Shown here piece by piece: positions 56,881 to 64,000 of a stretch of 64,000 nucleotides of DNA. The stretch is from Podochytrium sp. JEL0797 (Eukaryota > Chytridiomycota > Chytridiomycetes > Chytridiales > Chytriomycetaceae). The stretch covers positions 1-64,000 of the forward strand of contig JADGJG010000019.1 in NCBI GenBank assembly GCA_027596195.1, in the 5' to 3' direction. The position numbers and the translations under genes are program-made. Within the stretch, counting starts at the first letter, position 1; each line of letters starts with the position of its first letter. Under the pieces are notes generated by a model. The model saw only the letters and a program-made list of their open reading frames with translations. It did no database searches and was not told the DNA's origin.

Positions 56881-57057
56881 ATCTTTGGAGGCTCGTAAAA
56901 TATATAATATGGCTTACTGTTTGTGAGCTTGGCATGTTGAAGGATGAACGTTCGGTCAAAAATAAAAGCTTTCTCTACAAAAGGGTTGAATCAGTTAAGT
57001 TCTCCCATGGCCACCCTCGCATGGCTGAAGTATGTAGTACATCAACAGGAAGGTTTC

Positions 57058-57110
57058 ACACTTGCACAGATTGGATCACCCCGCCGTAATTGTTCACGTT
57101 GTTAGTGTTC
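57058..57110 (-). pseudogene. Relic of an EXORDIUM-like first exon
   Basis: On the minus strand this reads NNVNNYGGVIQSVQV followed by a GTG donor-like site, matching the end of the first exon of the gene at 53280-55611 (KYYGGPVIQSVQV then GTGAGC). No signal peptide or downstream exons are present. It is probably a remnant of a second copy removed or destroyed by rearrangement. Confidence 0.5.
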
Positions 57111-57210
57111 AGTTGGTTGACTGATTTTTTACGCTCATTTTTTAACGCGTTCACGCACCAGGCGCGCATTCATTTTATTAATCTAATCGTTTATGAAATT
57201 TCCGTTTTTT

Positions 57211-59823
57211 TCATCGTCGTCGCGAAGAGCCTTCCTTGCGAGTCACGCTTGCCTCTCGACCGCCACCGCCCGCCCCGGCACGACTCGGCCTTCTCCTCGA
57301 ATCGCTCTCCTCCTCAGAATCATCGTTGCGACCTCTCCCACTTCTACTTTTATCCCGACCGCTTCCAATCTTGGCATCCACGCCACGACTGCCTTTGGGA
57401 GCTTGGTAATCGCTGACATCTGAAGCCTCGCTCCGTTCTATAGAGTCGTTGCGACGGTATCGCGTAGAAGAGTTCTGAAGAGCCACGCTATTTTCTGCGT
57501 TCTTGTTTCTCACCGACACGTCTCCCAATTTCCGGCTGGATTTCGACTCGAATGGGTTCGTAGGGCCTTCTGCGCGCCGCGGACTTGGTGGTGGAGGTGG
57601 GGAAGTGTCAGATCCCACTCCGCGTCGTGGACTCAAAGGTGCGGGGGCAAGGGACGCTCGGCGTGGGCTTGGAGCGAGGGAAGCGGTTCGTTCGCGACGG
57701 GTGGTTGTGGTGGCGGTTGGAGTGCGGGGTTTGGACTCTGAACGCGATTTACTGGCATTGCGGGATTGGGAGTTGGATCGAGGGGTTGGGTGGCGGTGGT
57801 TGGATCGTTCGTCGGCGGAATGGGAGGAATCGTCTTCAGAGGAGTTTGGGGGTAGTTTTTTTGCAGCGGGTTTCTTCGTGTCGGATCCGTTGCGAGTGGG
57901 AGGTGGGGCTCTGGAACGTGGACGAGGTTTTTGGTTGCTGAGGGGAGGGGATCGGTCGTCGTCATCGGAAGAGGAAGGGCTCACAACGCGGTGGTTGGAT
58001 CGATTGTTGCTGCTGCTGGGGGCTTTGCCGTTTGATTTTGGAGACCTCGCATCCCTCTCGGTTTCCTTGGCAGAGGATTGCAAAGCGCGGTTGCCGTTGC
58101 TCTTGGGGATGGGTGCTCGACCGTTGGAACGTGGGGACCGCGATTCCCTCTCCTCTTCCTCCGAATCCACCACAGAGACACGCTTTTTCGCGTTTCTTCC
58201 ACTATGCGACCTTCCGTTCGCGCTGTCACCACCATATTTCGATTCTGCAGGAGGTTTGCGCGGATTAGACTTCGCATCGTCGTCGGACGCGTCGGGTCTT
58301 CGTTTCGATGCGTCCCTTTTCGCCCCAGTCGTAGCGGAAGGTTTGCTGACAGACCCTTTCCGAGTAGACCTCGCCGTCGGCCGATCATCCTCGGAGGATT
58401 CATCCGAAACACGCGATCCGACGCCACCACTCCCGTTCCCACGACGGACTTCCTCTTCATCGGAAGAGTAGCTTCTTCGTTTTGGTGCACCCTTCCTTGC
58501 ACCAGGCGTTGAAACGGATGGCTTGCCGATGGCCCCTTTCCTCGCCGTCCGGCCAACTTCCTCCTCAGAAGAATAGTCCGAACCACGAGTCCCACCACCA
58601 CCACTCCTCCCGTTCCCACTCTTACTTGCATTCCTCTTCGGTGCCTGCTTCCGAACCGGCGCCACGTCGTCATCCTCAGAAATCACAGAACTGTCGCGAC
58701 CCACCACACTCGCCTCCTCCCCCTCGTAATAAGAATCTATCCTCCCATCCACAACCATCACCGTGTGCTCACTAAATACACTCTCCCTCGGATACGCGTT
58801 CTTGTCCTCATCGTCGCCATACACACTCTCCCTATACACACTCTCACCACTATCCCCATCGCGATACAGCTCCTCATCACTGCTGTATCTGCGACCATGG
58901 TTCACATCCTTCATTCCAATTTTGACACCTCCGTTTTGCAACGCGCGCGATTCCTTGCGGCGTTGGTAGCAGAAGTAGCAGCCTGCGCCGATTCCCGCAG
59001 TAATGAGGAGCACAATTCCGACGAGGATGTAGATGACGGTATATGCGTCGTTGGCAGGGGGTGTGGAGCCGGTGGAGTTGTCTCGACGGTTACGGTTGGC
59101 ACGGATGATTTGGAGGGGATTGGCGGAAGGAGGGTGCGAAGTAGGAATCACAAATACGTGGTTGAATGGATTCGAGAGTGGGTAGGAGGTCAGGTTGGTT
59201 TCGGAGAGGTCGCTGTTTGAAATTCAATCAATTACAAATCTTGGCGCACGTGTCAAACACTTACAAGACGCAGGGATCCAAGGCATCGCATTCGAGATTT
59301 AAAGAGATATGATCTCGTAATAGTGACGGGAATTCGCCAACAAGCAGCGAGTTTTGAGCCAGAGTGAGAGATCGCAGATGGTTCAATTTGTCGAAAGTTG
59401 GAGGCAGAGGTCCATCCAGGTTGTTTCCTTGAAGGTTGAGTGTTTCGAGATGCGGGAAGGAGCTCCAGATGTCTGGCAGGGAGCCAATCATTGCGCAATC
59501 TTGGAGAGATCTGAATTGCGGTTGAGCAATCGCTTCTGGCGATATGGCTACTCACAGCTTGCGGAGATCCGAGAGTATTTGGAGTTGCTGTGGAAAGAAG
59601 GATCCCGTCCATGGCTGGATGGTCCCAGTGCAAGCCAGGTTTCTGTATGGATCGGATGAAGTCAGGCGGATTTGGCATCAGGCTTGTGGACTCACAGCTG
59701 AACGACTCTTCCCTCGGAATCGTACACAACCGAGCCTGGGTATAAACTGCAGCATTGGCGTGTATCCAGCGCTACTGGCTCAGAGGCAGCTGTAAGTGCG
59801 CAATCTAGTGCATCTCCATCCAT
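57211..59823 (-). CDS. LRR single-pass membrane protein D, with long Ser/Arg-rich cytoplasmic tail
   Basis: Four exons (59696-59823, 59556-59642, 59265-59510, 57211-59212) give 820 residues. It starts MDGDALDCALTAASEPVALD and has the cap RQCCSLYPGS. LRRs: LSLQDCAMIGSLPDIWSSFP, LETLNLQGNNLDGPLPPTFD, LRSLTLAQNSLLVGEFPSLL, closing with DLSETNLTSYPLSNPFN. A short stalk precedes a transmembrane helix (VIYILVGIVLLITAGIGAG) with CYFCYQRRK. The cytoplasmic part is about 580 residues of Ser/Arg/Asp/Lys with repeated YSSDEE/YSSEEE units (three) and SPRR motifs, strongly suggestive of a phosphorylated or RNA-binding disordered region; function unknown. The ectodomain is the most diverged of the four neighbours. 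Introns in the ectodomain are again phase 2 at LRR borders. Confidence 0.85.
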
Positions 59824-59966
59824 GTCAAATTTTTCATTGATTAATTCACAATTAATTCGTCTTGCTGGAATACCTCTTTTTCTTACTTATATAAGATTGA
59901 TGCGTCGACGTAGATTATTGAGCTAGCAATCACTAAAATTTCGGTCCCCGAAAAATCATAGCCGTG

Positions 59967-60488
59967 ATGGCCAGCGCCCCCTTTCCGACCCTTTCCACGG
60001 AGAAGGACTCCAAGGACGGCAACAACAGCGGCTGTTTGACCATCGGCCTTCTCACCGAAATCCTGCAACCTTTCCGCATCCCCCCAGAGATTGTCGTGAT
60101 GATCTTCAACAAGGCCTTCAGTGTCTGTGCCACTTGCGACGCTTTCGAGAACCTCAAGTGTCCCCACTGTGACCAGTTCGTATGCAGCGGCGAATGCGCC
60201 AAAGAAATGTCCAAGTGCGGGGACTGTGGCCGCACGATTTGTTCCGATGACTGCCGCACATGGACGTGCGAAGGGTGCGGTGACATTTTCGCGGAATCTT
60301 GCAAGGAGTCGAACTACAAGCAAGGTCCTTGTCCACGGGGTCGTAACTGCTATTGGTGTGCGGAAGAAGATTGCTGGCAGCGCGAGGATGTCGGGGGCGA
60401 GACACTCTGTGATTCGTGTTATGCGAATTGTGACGATTCTGTCGCGGAGGATTACGGGGAAGGGGATGAATATGGGGATTGTTGGTGA
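59967..60488 (+). CDS. Cys-rich protein with possible F-box-like N-terminus
   Basis: A single-exon 173-residue protein starting MASAPFPTLSTEKD. Residues ~30-50 (LQPFRIPPEIVVMIFNKAF) resemble a short F-box-like helix. From CATCDAFENLKCPHCDQFVC onward it contains about 25 cysteines in CxxC and CxxxC pairs (CGDCGRTICSDDC, TCEGCGDIF), consistent with several bound zinc ions. The end, RGRNCYWCAEEDCWQREDVG and LCDSCYANCDD, then an acidic EDYGEGDEYGD tail, is repeated in the next gene. No named family recognised. A GTG just upstream is in frame but the ATG at 59967 is preferred. Confidence 0.65.
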   Translation: MASAPFPTLSTEKDSKDGNNSGCLTIGLLTEILQPFRIPPEIVVMIFNKAFSVCATCDAFENLKCPHCDQFVCSGECAKEMSKCGDCGRTICSDDCRTWTCEGCGDIFAESCKESNYKQGPCPRGRNCYWCAEEDCWQREDVGGETLCDSCYANCDDSVAEDYGEGDEYGDCW

Positions 60489-60611
60489 AAGTCTCTTTTT
60501 CTCTTATTCCGGGATAAAAACAAATACGTGCAATTCTCTCTCCTTTCCTCCTCCCTTCCTCCTCTAAATCGCTAAAAATTCATTCTGAATTAAAGTTCCG
60601 TAACTCTACAC

Positions 60612-60926
60612 ATGGTTTTCCATTCCGACGTGTATTCTTTTTCCGAAGAATGCAAAGAAGCGAACTTCAAAGGGTCTTGCCCACGTGGTCGTGGCTGCTA
60701 CTGGTGCGTGATGGGCGATTGTTGGCAGCGCGAGGGTGTGCAGGGTGAGATACTCTGTGATTCTGATTCGTGTTACGCAAACTGTGATGATTCTGACGAG
60801 GAGGATTATGGGGATGGCGATGAATATGCGGAGTATTGGAGAGAAGCTTCTTACGCTTTACTCTTGCTTTATATAAAGAAAATGAAATGGTTGCGCAACA
60901 CCCCTACCCTCAATCAGAATCACTAA
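60612..60926 (+). CDS. Shortened tandem copy of the Cys-rich protein
   Basis: A 104-residue frame. After a new N-terminus (MVFHSDVYSF), residues 11-75 match the C-terminal third of the preceding gene: EECKEANFKGSCPRGRGCYW versus AESCKESNYKQGPCPRGRNC, then MGDCWQREGVQGEILCDSDS versus EEDCWQREDVGGETLCDS, and EEDYGDGDEYAEYW versus AEDYGEGDEYGDCW. It lacks the F-box-like and first zinc regions. It reads on past the parental stop into 25 extra residues. It may be a functional short product or a duplicate in decay. Confidence 0.5.
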   Translation: MVFHSDVYSFSEECKEANFKGSCPRGRGCYWCVMGDCWQREGVQGEILCDSDSCYANCDDSDEEDYGDGDEYAEYWREASYALLLLYIKKMKWLRNTPTLNQNH

Positions 60927-60971
60927 GATAATATTTTAAATCTCAGGTCCGCGACGGCCCAGCACCTGTGC

Positions 60972-61706
60972 CTATCCATCCAAACAAGGCTTTCTCCGAA
61001 TAAGAACGTCAAGATGCAACAATTCATTGCAATGACGGCAACGAAACGCGTATTCATTCAGCTTTTCTAGCAATTCTCGATTCTCGCGGAGAATCTTTGC
61101 AGATTTTTCGACTGTGTCGCTAGTTTTTTGGACGAGTTCGCAAACGTCAAGACACAGATTCAGTGACTGTGGATGGGCGGCCACTTGTTGCTTCAGGAAT
61201 TCGACTGACACTTGAGACAGATCGACCTGGGCCTTGACGAAATCGGTCAGACCGCGTTTGTCATTCATCTCGCTTGAAGACAAGTCCGAAGCCCATTGGA
61301 GAATGATTTTCAAGATGCACTCTGCGCCATCAATAGATTTGAGTAGCATCCCGAGCGTCTGTTGGGTCATGGAACCTGACGTGATCAAGTTACGTGAAAC
61401 GAGGACTTGCAAGTTTTCTTGAAAGAACTGAGCGTTTTCCATCACGGGGACAAAGTTCCTGAGCGTGAATCCGACCGGGTCGCTTTTCACCGAGTCGTAC
61501 ATAGGGCCTTGATAAATGGTCCGGAGCACGAAACGCACTTCGGCAGGGAAAGGGACAACCAACTTGATCCTGGGAATGTCTTGGTGGGCGACAGAGGCGG
61601 CAGAACGGGACTGGTGCAAAAAGGACTGGTGCGCCGCAAAGAACGGGCTGCGCTCGAGGTATCGGGTGTACGCAAAGATGGTCTCTCCCGTCTCGAGCTC
61701 AATCAT
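60972..61706 (-). CDS. BTB/POZ-domain protein
   Basis: A 244-residue frame from an ATG at 61706. The N-terminal ~110 residues follow the BTB plan: MIELETGETIFAYTRYLERS then PFFAAHQSFL, IKLVVPFPAEVRFVLRTIYQ (strand plus helix), and NFVPVMENAQFFQENLQVLV. A helical C-terminal region follows, ending with FRCRHCNELLHLDVLIRR, whose CxxC could bind metal. The chosen ATG starts a few residues inside a usual BTB fold. Upstream, LVGSAKNAD is encoded in the same frame but an in-frame stop precedes it, so an unresolved upstream exon is likely. BTB proteins commonly serve as CUL3 adaptors; no partner can be inferred here. Confidence 0.7.
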   Translation of the reverse strand: MIELETGETIFAYTRYLERSPFFAAHQSFLHQSRSAASVAHQDIPRIKLVVPFPAEVRFVLRTIYQGPMYDSVKSDPVGFTLRNFVPVMENAQFFQENLQVLVSRNLITSGSMTQQTLGMLLKSIDGAECILKIILQWASDLSSSEMNDKRGLTDFVKAQVDLSQVSVEFLKQQVAAHPQSLNLCLDVCELVQKTSDTVEKSAKILRENRELLEKLNEYAFRCRHCNELLHLDVLIRRKPCLDG

Positions 61707-62016
61707 CAGATCGGCGTTCTTGGCACTTCCGACGAGGCATTCGGCTTGAGATCACGTAAGTTTCGCTCGGTTCGAGTTTCATGACGGGCGTCGCGAAAAG
61801 AAAAAGAAAAAGAAAGATTAATTTATCCTGCCTAGACCCTTCTCCCTCGCAGTGGAAAAGAGCCACTTCATGATTCGTGATCGGATTTGTTATTAACTCG
61901 TTGGCAGCAATTCAAATAATGGAGACAGGGTTCGTGTGGCTTTCCAGTTCGAGCTGGCTTGCCAAAATCGTTGCCCCCCAAATGACTCACCAAAACTTCC
62001 CAAAAACTACGACGCA
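61707..62016. promoter_or_regulatory. Divergent promoter region
   Basis: About 310 bp between the BTB gene (minus) and the four-span membrane protein (plus). It probably contains a small 5' exon of the BTB gene near 61720-61790 that I could not resolve. Confidence 0.4.
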
Positions 62017-62541
62017 ATGAACAACGAAGCCGACAAGTGGGATCTCTCCGTCCCATCACACACCTCTGCCTTCCTGACTGGCGCCCAAGTCTGCTCCTGC
62101 GTCTCATACGCCCTGTTCTTTGGGCTCACAAGCTTCATCTTTCCCGTCGAACCCACTGACAAGCTCATCGTGACATTGCCCATCCAGCTTCTCACGACCG
62201 CAGCCTTCATTGGAAAGCTGATGCAGATCTATTACCTCAAGCAGCCGAATGCGCCATGGAGCACAAAAGTGATGCGTGAGATGGGTGCTGCGGTTGCTGG
62301 TGCGCAAGTCATTGCGATCTTGTCCTTCTTTTTGATGTTGGGAACATCTGCTTTGATCAGTCCCGAGTTCCCTGCGGGTGCGAGATCTGCGCTGATCTGG
62401 TCCTCTGGTTCCATCTTTGGCCTGTGTTATATCTTGCGAGGAGTGCAATATTACCTCGCTTCGCAAGCAGGGGCTGCAGAAAAGATTCTGAAAGCAGCGG
62501 AGAGTGTGAAGTCAAAGACTGTTGCGGAGAAGCAAGAATAA
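62017..62541 (+). CDS. Four-span membrane protein, unknown family
   Basis: A single-exon 174-residue protein from MNNEADKWDLSVPSHTSAFL. Four hydrophobic segments: GAQVCSCVSYALFFGLTSFI, LIVTLPIQLLTTAAFIGKLM, AAVAGAQVIAILSFFLMLGT and LIWSSGSIFGLCYILRGVQY. A short basic and acidic C-terminus (ILKAAESVKSKTVAEKQE) is probably cytoplasmic. The frame is open 27 codons further upstream, but without an ATG. Size and layout are reminiscent of small fungal tetraspan-like or DUF-type membrane proteins; no motif decides. Confidence 0.6.
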   Translation: MNNEADKWDLSVPSHTSAFLTGAQVCSCVSYALFFGLTSFIFPVEPTDKLIVTLPIQLLTTAAFIGKLMQIYYLKQPNAPWSTKVMREMGAAVAGAQVIAILSFFLMLGTSALISPEFPAGARSALIWSSGSIFGLCYILRGVQYYLASQAGAAEKILKAAESVKSKTVAEKQE

Positions 62542-63000
62542 AGCGATCGTTTCGAAATTTCCATTGTTCATTGGCCATCAACGGGATTCGCGAAAAGATC
62601 TTCCGCCCCCCGCAGACAGAAGCATTCGCCATGGTGTCGGAAGTTTGCATCCTCAAGCGACACCCGGGAATCTCGATTATTCCAAACATGCTGAAGGACG
62701 CGCCAATCCAATGCGACAACCACACTCACCCGAGACTGGCATCACCATGGAAAGCAGAAACAGCTTAAGGGCGTACGCCATTTTTCACGATGCCTTACCG
62801 ATTTTAAAAGTTAGTCTTTTTTTTTGGATAAAACGAGATAATTAAAATGCTGCCCGCCGCCGGCACCACCAAAAGAATCTCTAACGCAGAACTCTTCTCA
62901 TAATGAATTAGCGAAATTTCACAGCTCTCGGAGTCATCGTTGAATGAAGGATTTTAATATTTTTCATCCGTTTGCGCATTAGAAGGTTGAAAACGGCATC
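62542..63000. other. Spacer with no supported gene
   Basis: About 460 bp, with promoter sequence for the gene at 63001 presumed. Short open frames on both strands show no recognisable content. Confidence 0.5.
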
Positions 63001-64000
63001 ATGTCTTACCACGACCTGTTCAACATTCAGTTATCTGTGCAAGGAAATCAGTTTCTCAGCTTCACATCCACGGTCACCGTTCCTCCTATTCCAGCACGAC
63101 CTCTTAACTCGAAAGCAAACGACACTTATTTCATTTGGCCCGGCCTCCAACCAGGTCGAAATTCAATCAATGCAAGCCCGATTGGAAGCGGTCAGTGTCT
63201 GATAGACATCATGCGCTGGAGACGTTATTTTAACCTCGTCTCACAGGGGTGCTTCAACCTGTTTTAACGTTCGGACCCACTTGTTCTCCTGGAAAAACAT
63301 CCCAGCAGATCTCAGATCCATATTTCGGTTGGGCAGTCAGTGGAGAATATGTGAATCCGACCGGAACGGTCCCCGGTTTCAAAGGCTGCATTGGGGGCTC
63401 CTTCATGGCCGTGAATCCCGGGGACCAGGTCGTAATGCAGATCCAGCTCCAGCCAGGAACAACGACGTGGTACCAAAAAGTGACGGATTCTGCATCTGGT
63501 AACTCGGTGGATTTCACAATCGACTTGCAAGGACAGACGCAGACACAAGGGTTGTTTGCGATTGAATTGTATGGCGAGGCAGTTCCGTATTTTGATGTCA
63601 CGATTCAGAATGTAGTAATGGTGGTTCAGGAGAAGGATTCCGCGTTTTGTAATGGTCCTCTGCCTGGACAGGAGAGTACTCAGTGCACCGGTATCTCGTT
63701 ATCGGCGGACGGAACGACGTGCTCCATCAGTTCTTGCAAGTACACTGCCACGAGTCCGCCACCGGCTGGTGTCGGTGCCGTTTTGCAAAACGCTACAACG
63801 ACTTCAATGATTTCAATGAATCTGACGAGTTCCGCGACAACTATTTCGAAAACGAGCTTCATCGCACCCATTTCTGCAACAGCAACAACTCTTTCGAAAA
63901 CGAGCTTTATCACTCCTACTTCTGCACCAACTACAACGGCAGCTACCTCCGTTTCTTTAGTTTCGACGCCAGAAGTAGCAGCATTTGCCCCAGCCTCTCC
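63001..64000 (+). CDS. Beta-type protein paralogous to the gene at 25193, cut by the window end
   Basis: Exons 63001-63190 and 63247 to beyond the window edge. It starts MSYHDLFNIQLSVQGNQFLS, matching MSYLNLLDIHLTQTGNQFLS in the minus-strand copy. It continues with TYFIWPGLQPG, GVLQPVLTFGPTC, CIGGSFMAVNPGDQVVMQIQ and TTTWYQKVTDSASGNSVDFT, and then enters a Thr/Ser/Ala-rich stalk with repeated ISKTSFI/LSKTSFI units. The intron lies at the same codon and phase (after the Gly of ...GSG|GV) as in the paralogue. The hydrophobic end, if present, is outside the window. The function is unknown, as for the paralogue. Confidence 0.65.

Noticed and set aside
57503..58471. 322-codon plus-strand open frame
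   Set aside because: It is antisense to the Ser/Arg-rich tail of LRR protein D. Its Leu/Arg/Ser composition is the mirror of that repeat, and there is no domain.
1..64000. tRNA and rRNA genes
   Set aside because: No cloverleaf-like A/B box pair or rRNA-like conserved block was noticed by eye. A covariance-model scan would be decisive.

Overview
The window reads as nuclear DNA of a eukaryote with compact genes. Introns are mostly 45-100 nt with GT..AG ends, and spacers are often only a few hundred bases. I infer a zoosporic (chytrid-type) fungus. The reasons are the GID/CTLH, HOPS and TREX-2/CSN12-type subunits, a MAK/ICK/MOK-type kinase of the kind tied to flagella, a propionyl-CoA carboxylase beta chain, and fungal GATA and bHLH factors. 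No sequence search was run. All exon models were built by hand and checked for reading-frame phase at every junction.

Layout. 1-17 kb is mainly housekeeping: the 3' end of PCCB, a FAM210/DUF1279 mitochondrial protein, GID5/ARMC8 in 7 exons, a kinase next to a stand-alone copy of its own C-terminal tail, a 16-exon SANT plus zinc-finger protein that looks GON4L-like, and aspartyl aminopeptidase. 17.5-19.7 kb holds two tandem GNAT acetyltransferases, followed by a 1.3 kb CT-rich tandem repeat of about 300-bp units. 21.3-25.1 kb is VPS39 in 16 exons. 25.2-36.9 kb carries, all on the minus strand, a Thr/Pro-rich beta-type protein (a paralogue begins at 63.0 kb), a membrane-anchored protein with two fused GT8-like glycosyltransferase domains, a large disordered protein, and a PCI-domain subunit.

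37-60 kb is an accessory-looking region of receptor and defence-type genes. An LRR receptor-like protein is built from one 63-nt exon per repeat and ends in a SAM-like domain. A TIR-like/NACHT/ankyrin/zinc protein (NLR architecture) is accompanied by a decayed partial tandem copy. Four further LRR single-pass membrane proteins share one ectodomain plan but have unrelated cytoplasmic tails. Between them lie a GATA factor, a bHLH factor, a secreted EXORDIUM-like protein with an internally repeated tail, and pseudogene fragments. 60-64 kb has two Cys-rich proteins (the second a partial duplicate), a BTB protein, a four-span membrane protein and the start of the second beta-type protein.

The strongest candidates for something undescribed are the TIR-like/NACHT/ANK/zinc gene beside a set of LRR receptor-like genes, and the repeated use of exon-sized modules. 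The LRR exons are nine in a row of exactly 63 nt, and five zinc fingers are each cut by an intron at the same site. Together these suggest a lineage that diversifies recognition proteins by exon and gene duplication.
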